DNA from: Acetobacteraceae bacterium
GTDB taxonomy: Bacteria; Pseudomonadota; Alphaproteobacteria; Acetobacterales; Acetobacteraceae
Length of the DNA: 8,333 nucleotides
Direction of reading: 5' to 3'
NCBI GenBank assembly: GCA_020853405.1
Contig: JADYYZ010000219.1
Span: 1-8,333, forward strand
The translations under genes were made by a program, and so were the position numbers. Shown in pieces: positions 5,287-8,333 of this stretch (positions are counted from its first letter, which is position 1; the number at the start of each line of letters is the position of its first letter). The notes under the pieces are model-generated. The model was not told the DNA's origin. It was given only the letters and a program-made list of their open reading frames with translations, and did no database searches.

Positions 5287-8200
5287 ATGCCGAAGCGCAT
5301 GCTGATCGATGCCTCCCACCGGGAGGAGACCCGCGTCGTCGTCACCGACGGCGCGCGGCTTGAGGAGTTCGACGTCGAGACCTCGACGAAGAAACAGCTC
5401 AAGGGAAACATCTACCTCGCCAAGGTCGTCCGGGTCGAACCGTCGCTGCAGGCGGCGTTCGTCGAGTACGGCGGCAACCGCCACGGGTTCCTCGCGTTCG
5501 GCGAGATCCACCCCGACTATTACCAGATTCCCGTCGCCGACCGGCAGCGCCTGGTCGCGATGCAGGCCGAGGAGGCACGCGCCGCCCAGGCCGAGGAAGA
5601 GGAGGAAGACGAGGCGGAGGCAGCCGCGGCCGCCTCCGACCCGGGACAGGACAGCCCGGCCCAGGCGAGCGAGGCCGCGGCGCCTGCCCCTTCGCCCGAA
5701 CCGGCCGCGGATGACGCCGAGGCGCCGGCGGCGGCCGGCCCCACCGATCCCGCCGAACCGCCCGATTCCGCCGAACCGGCCGCGGCGGCCGAACCGCAGC
5801 ACGACCCGGTGCACGACCCGGCGCACGATCCCCTGGCCGCGCCGCTGCCGCCGTTCGCCGCCACGGCCGACACCAGGGCGCCGGCAGGCGAGGCCGCTTC
5901 CCCCGCCGCACCCGACGCCCCCGCTGCCGACCAGCCACCCGCGTCCGACGAGGCCGCCGGGCCGGCCGGGCGTGCGCAGCCGCTCGCGATCGCGGTCGAG
6001 CAGATCAGCGGCCCGGCCGATGCGGCCACCGGCGGGACAGATCCCCAGGCCGCCGTCGCCATGCCGCCGGCCGAGGAGCTCGGCCCGGCATCGGTAGCAC
6101 CCCAGATCATCGAGGTGGCGCTGGAGCCCGCACCGCCGCCCGAACAGATCAACGCCGACGCCGTCCCGCAGGCCGAGGACGACCAGCCGTCACGGCGCAT
6201 CCCGCCGAAATTCCTGCGCAACTACAAGATCCAGGAAGTCATCAAGCGCCGCCAGATTCTGCTGGTGCAGGTCGTCAAGGAGGAGCGCGGCACCAAGGGC
6301 GCGGCGCTCACGACCTACCTGTCGCTCGCCGGCCGCTACTGCGTGCTGATGCCCAACTCGCCGCGCGGCGGCGGCATCAGCAGGAAAATCACCTCGGCCG
6401 CCGACCGCAGGCGGCTGCGCGAGATCACCACCGAAATGCAGATCCCCGAAGGCATGGGCCTGATCGTGCGCACCGCCGGCGCCCAGCGGCCGAAGGCCGA
6501 GATCAAGCGCGACTGCGAGTATCTGCTGCGGCTGTGGGACAGCATCCGCGAGACCACGCTGGCCAGCTCCGCGCCCGCCCTGATCTACGAGGAAGCAAGC
6601 CTGATCAAGCGCTCGATCCGCGATGTCTATACGCGCGACATCGACGAGATCGTGGTCGAGGGCGAGGACGCCTACCGCCAGGCCAAGGACTTCATGCGCA
6701 TGCTGATGCCGAGCCATGCGCGCAAGGTGCAGCCCTATCGCGACAGCGGCGCGCCGCTGTTCGTGCGCGAGAAGATCGAGAACCAGCTCGATGCCATGCA
6801 CAGCCCGACGGTGCAGCTGAAGTCGGGCGGCTACGTCGTGATCAACCAGACCGAGGCGCTGGTCGCGATCGACGTCAACAGCGGCCGCTCCACGCGCGAA
6901 CGCGGCATCGAGGAAACGGCGCTGCGCACCAACCTGGAAGCCGCCGACGAAGTCGCCCGCCAGCTCCGCCTGCGTGATTTCGCCGGGCTGATCGTGATCG
7001 ACTTCATCGACATGGAGTCCGCGCGCCACAACGCCGCGGTGGAGCGGCGCCTGAAGGAGGCACTGAAGCACGACCGCGCGCGCATCCAGGTCGGCCGCAT
7101 CAGCCATTTCGGCCTGCTGGAGATGAGCCGCCAGCGCCTGCACCCCTCGCTCACCGAGCAGGCTTTCATCACCTGCCCGCACTGCAACGGCACCGGGTTG
7201 GTGCGCACCACGGAAAGCGCCGCGATGCAGGTGCTGCGCGCGATCGAGGAGGAGGGTGCGAAACGCCGGGCCGCCGAGATCGTGGTCGCCTGCGCCACCG
7301 CGCTGGTGCTGTATCTGCTCAACCACAAGCGGGCGCGGCTGGCGGGGATCGAGGCGCAGGCCGGCATGCGCGTGCTGTTCGCCGCCGATGACGCCCTGAT
7401 CCCGCCCGCGCATCGGATCGAGCGCACGAAGGCAGCCCAGCCGGCCGAGGCGCTGGCGGCGGCACCGGCGCCGGCAGCGCTCCCCGGCCCGGCCGCGGTC
7501 ACGATGGCGGCACCCGCCGACGCCGACGACGAGGACGAGGCGGTGGCCGAGGAGCCCGACATCGAGACGGGCGATATCGAGACGGGCGATGAGGAGGGCG
7601 AGGCGCACGCCGGCGGCGAGCGCGACGAGGATGGCGGCGAGGACGAGGGCCGGCGCCGGCGGAGGCGCCGCCGGCGCGGCCGTCGCGAGAACGGGCAGGG
7701 CACAGCTGCCGCCCACCCGCCCGCCAAGGCAGAGGCCGATTTTTCGCCCGCCGCCCGGCCCGAGGATGGGCCGCGGCATGAGGAGGAAGCGGCCGACGAG
7801 TCGGGCGAGGCCCTCGCTTCCGACGGCAATGAAGCGGAAGGCGCCGCCGGGCAGGGGGATGCCGCCGGGGCGGCGGACGACGACGAGTCCGACGACCAGC
7901 GCCGGCGGCGGCGCGGCCGGCGCGGCGGGCGCCGCCGGCGGCGCGACGAGACCGGGCAGGGCACGACGCCCGACCTGATGGGCGATGCGGCGGGCGACGC
8001 CACCGGCGCGGCCGCGCCGGCCGATGACGACGCTGCCGGCGCGCCCGGGCCTGGCCCGGCGAGCGAGGCACCGGCGCCGCGTGCCCGCTGGACCGGCCCG
8101 ACGCCTGCCGACCCGTTCGCCACGGGTGGCGAGTATGACGTGTTCGCGGCACTGGAAGCAGCCGAGGAGGCAGCAGCCCGCGAGGCCGAGGCGCGCGCGT

Positions 8201-8333
8201 CCCTGCGCCACCCCCCGGAACCGGTGCCGCAGCCCGAACCGCCCGCCGAGCCATCAGCGATCGCGCCGGCGCCAGAGCCTGGTCCGGCTGCCGCCCTCGC
8301 TCCGCCCGAACCGACGCCAGAACCGCCAGTCGA
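5287..8333 (+). CDS. rne: Ribonuclease E, C-terminus outside the window
   Basis: This endoribonuclease starts mRNA decay and processes rRNA and tRNA; its tail usually scaffolds an RNA degradosome. The frame is open for 1015 codons to the right edge. It opens with MPKRMLIDASHREETRVVVTDG, and the S1 domain begins at about 37-89 (GNIYLAKVVRVEPSLQAAFVEYGG). An Ala/Pro/acidic insert (about 90-307) interrupts S1, which resumes at FLRNYKIQEVIKRRQILLVQV. The DNase I-like catalytic region has IDVNSG with Asp529 and IVIDFIDM with Asp572; their spacing of 43 equals E. coli Asp303 to Asp346. The zinc-link CPHCNGTG has Cys630 and Cys633, also spaced as in E. coli. The conserved half ends near 713. The tail is disordered-looking, with acidic stretches and two Arg-rich blocks (789-800 and 872-886) that are probable RNA-binding sites, then a W/F/Y-containing helical segment (about 932-972). 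RNase G is excluded by the long tail. Confidence 0.97.
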   Translation, partial: MPKRMLIDASHREETRVVVTDGARLEEFDVETSTKKQLKGNIYLAKVVRVEPSLQAAFVEYGGNRHGFLAFGEIHPDYYQIPVADRQRLVAMQAEEARAAQAEEEEEDEAEAAAAASDPGQDSPAQASEAAAPAPSPEPAADDAEAPAAAGPTDPAEPPDSAEPAAAAEPQHDPVHDPAHDPLAAPLPPFAATADTRAPAGEAASPAAPDAPAADQPPASDEAAGPAGRAQPLAIAVEQISGPADAATGGTDPQAAVAMPPAEELGPASVAPQIIEVALEPAPPPEQINADAVPQAEDDQPSRRIPPKFLRNYKIQEVIKRRQILLVQVVKEERGTKGAALTTYLSLAGRYCVLMPNSPRGGGISRKITSAADRRRLREITTEMQIPEGMGLIVRTAGAQRPKAEIKRDCEYLLRLWDSIRETTLASSAPALIYEEASLIKRSIRDVYTRDIDEIVVEGEDAYRQAKDFMRMLMPSHARKVQPYRDSGAPLFVREKIENQLDAMHSPTVQLKSGGYVVINQTEALVAIDVNSGRSTRERGIEETALRTNLEAADEVARQLRLRDFAGLIVIDFIDMESARHNAAVERRLKEALKHDRARIQVGRISHFGLLEMSRQRLHPSLTEQAFITCPHCNGTGLVRTTESAAMQVLRAIEEEGAKRRAAEIVVACATALVLYLLNHKRARLAGIEAQAGMRVLFAADDALIPPAHRIERTKAAQPAEALAAAPAPAALPGPAAVTMAAPADADDEDEAVAEEPDIETGDIETGDEEGEAHAGGERDEDGGEDEGRRRRRRRRRGRRENGQGTAAAHPPAKAEADFSPAARPEDGPRHEEEAADESGEALASDGNEAEGAAGQGDAAGAADDDESDDQRRRRRGRRGGRRRRRDETGQGTTPDLMGDAAGDATGAAAPADDDAAGAPGPGPASEAPAPRARWTGPTPADPFATGGEYDVFAALEAAEEAAAREAEARASLRHPPEPVPQPEPPAEPSAIAPAPEPGPAAALAPPEPTPEPPV
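5554..6207 (+). other. Low-complexity acidic insert within the RNase E S1 domain
   Basis: Codons 90-307 encode a tract dominated by Ala, Pro, Glu and Asp. From 90 to 301 there is no Lys, Trp, Tyr or Cys, and only three Arg. It opens with an acidic patch (AEEEEEDEAEAAAAA) and returns to conserved S1 sequence at residue 308. The position of Asp529 against E. coli Asp303 shows 226 more residues upstream, nearly all explained by this insert. The frame remains open and the flanks join normally, so it is a genuine protein insert, not a frameshift. Confidence 0.85.
5800..5832 (+). repeat. 12-base in-frame tandem repeat (HDPx) in rne
   Basis: Units at 5800-5811, 5812-5823 and a partial 5824-5832 encode HDPVHDPAHDP (residues 172-182) in the acidic insert. 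Copies differ at one or two bases. It looks like a short slippage-type duplication in a disordered region. Confidence 0.7.
7558..7587 (+). repeat. 15-base in-frame tandem repeat (DIETG) in rne
   Basis: Two copies of a 15-base unit (7558-7572 and 7573-7587) encode DIETGDIETG at residues 758-767 in the acidic part of the RNase E tail. They differ at one synonymous base, suggesting a recent duplication in a low-constraint region. Confidence 0.75.
7651..7944 (+). repeat. Duplicated Arg-rich/GQGT blocks in the RNase E tail
   Basis: Nine consecutive Arg (789-797), then G-R-R and ENGQGT, are echoed by RRRRRGRRGGRRRRRDETGQGT at 872-893. Both blocks end in Arg-rich sequence followed by GQGT after a few polar residues, and both are preceded by strongly acidic runs. 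They are probable RNA-binding patches. The similarity suggests internal duplication, though runs of CGG/CGC codons could also arise independently. Confidence 0.55.

Noticed and set aside
4862..5305. Possible small genes in the divergent intergenic region (both strands)
   Set aside because: The open frames run into or across rne or its control region, have no good ribosome-binding site that I can see, and encode Pro/Arg/Gly-rich sequence without motifs.
7651..7944. Arg-codon tracts as a DNA repeat element or CRISPR-like array
   Set aside because: The repeated CGG/CGC runs are in frame within RNase E and explained by poly-Arg coding; there are no regular repeat-spacer units.
6190..8211. A 673-codon minus-strand open frame over rne
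   Set aside because: It is antisense to the conserved catalytic core of RNase E and its composition (Ala, Gly, Arg, Leu, His) reflects the complement of rne codons. No family motif was seen.

Overview
This very GC-rich window, with G or C at most third codon positions, looks like an ordinary chromosomal locus of an alphaproteobacterium. A Rhodospirillales/Acetobacteraceae-type organism is my best guess, from the style of the RNase E (a large acidic insert in its S1 domain) and the divergent rne / amidase-PBP1A arrangement. The guess is not proven by the sequence. I see no insertion sequence, phage gene, tRNA, rRNA or CRISPR array.

Layout. Positions 1-4782 hold three genes read leftward in the order amidase (3931-4782), penicillin-binding protein 1A (1253-3829) and an MBOAT O-acyltransferase (1-1142, running off the left edge). 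The gaps are 101 and 110 bp, so they could form one envelope transcription unit. The amidase cuts the stem peptide from muramic acid, PBP1A polymerises and cross-links glycan strands, and the MBOAT protein probably O-acylates an exported polysaccharide. Positions 4783-5286 are a roughly 500 bp divergent intergenic region. Its left part (about 4781-4905) is relatively AT-rich and probably carries promoters for both directions. Its right part is a highly structured leader for rne. Positions 5287-8333 hold rne, read rightward and running off the right edge.

Nothing here is clearly a new system. The points most worth a second look are the hairpin-rich rne leader ending at the ribosome-binding site (a candidate for RNase E autoregulation), the roughly 210-residue Lys-free acidic insert splitting the RNase E S1 domain, the duplicated Arg-rich blocks of the RNase E tail, and an MBOAT gene at the place where related genomes, to my recollection, usually carry prfB. 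Most other long reading frames are antisense shadows created by the high GC content.
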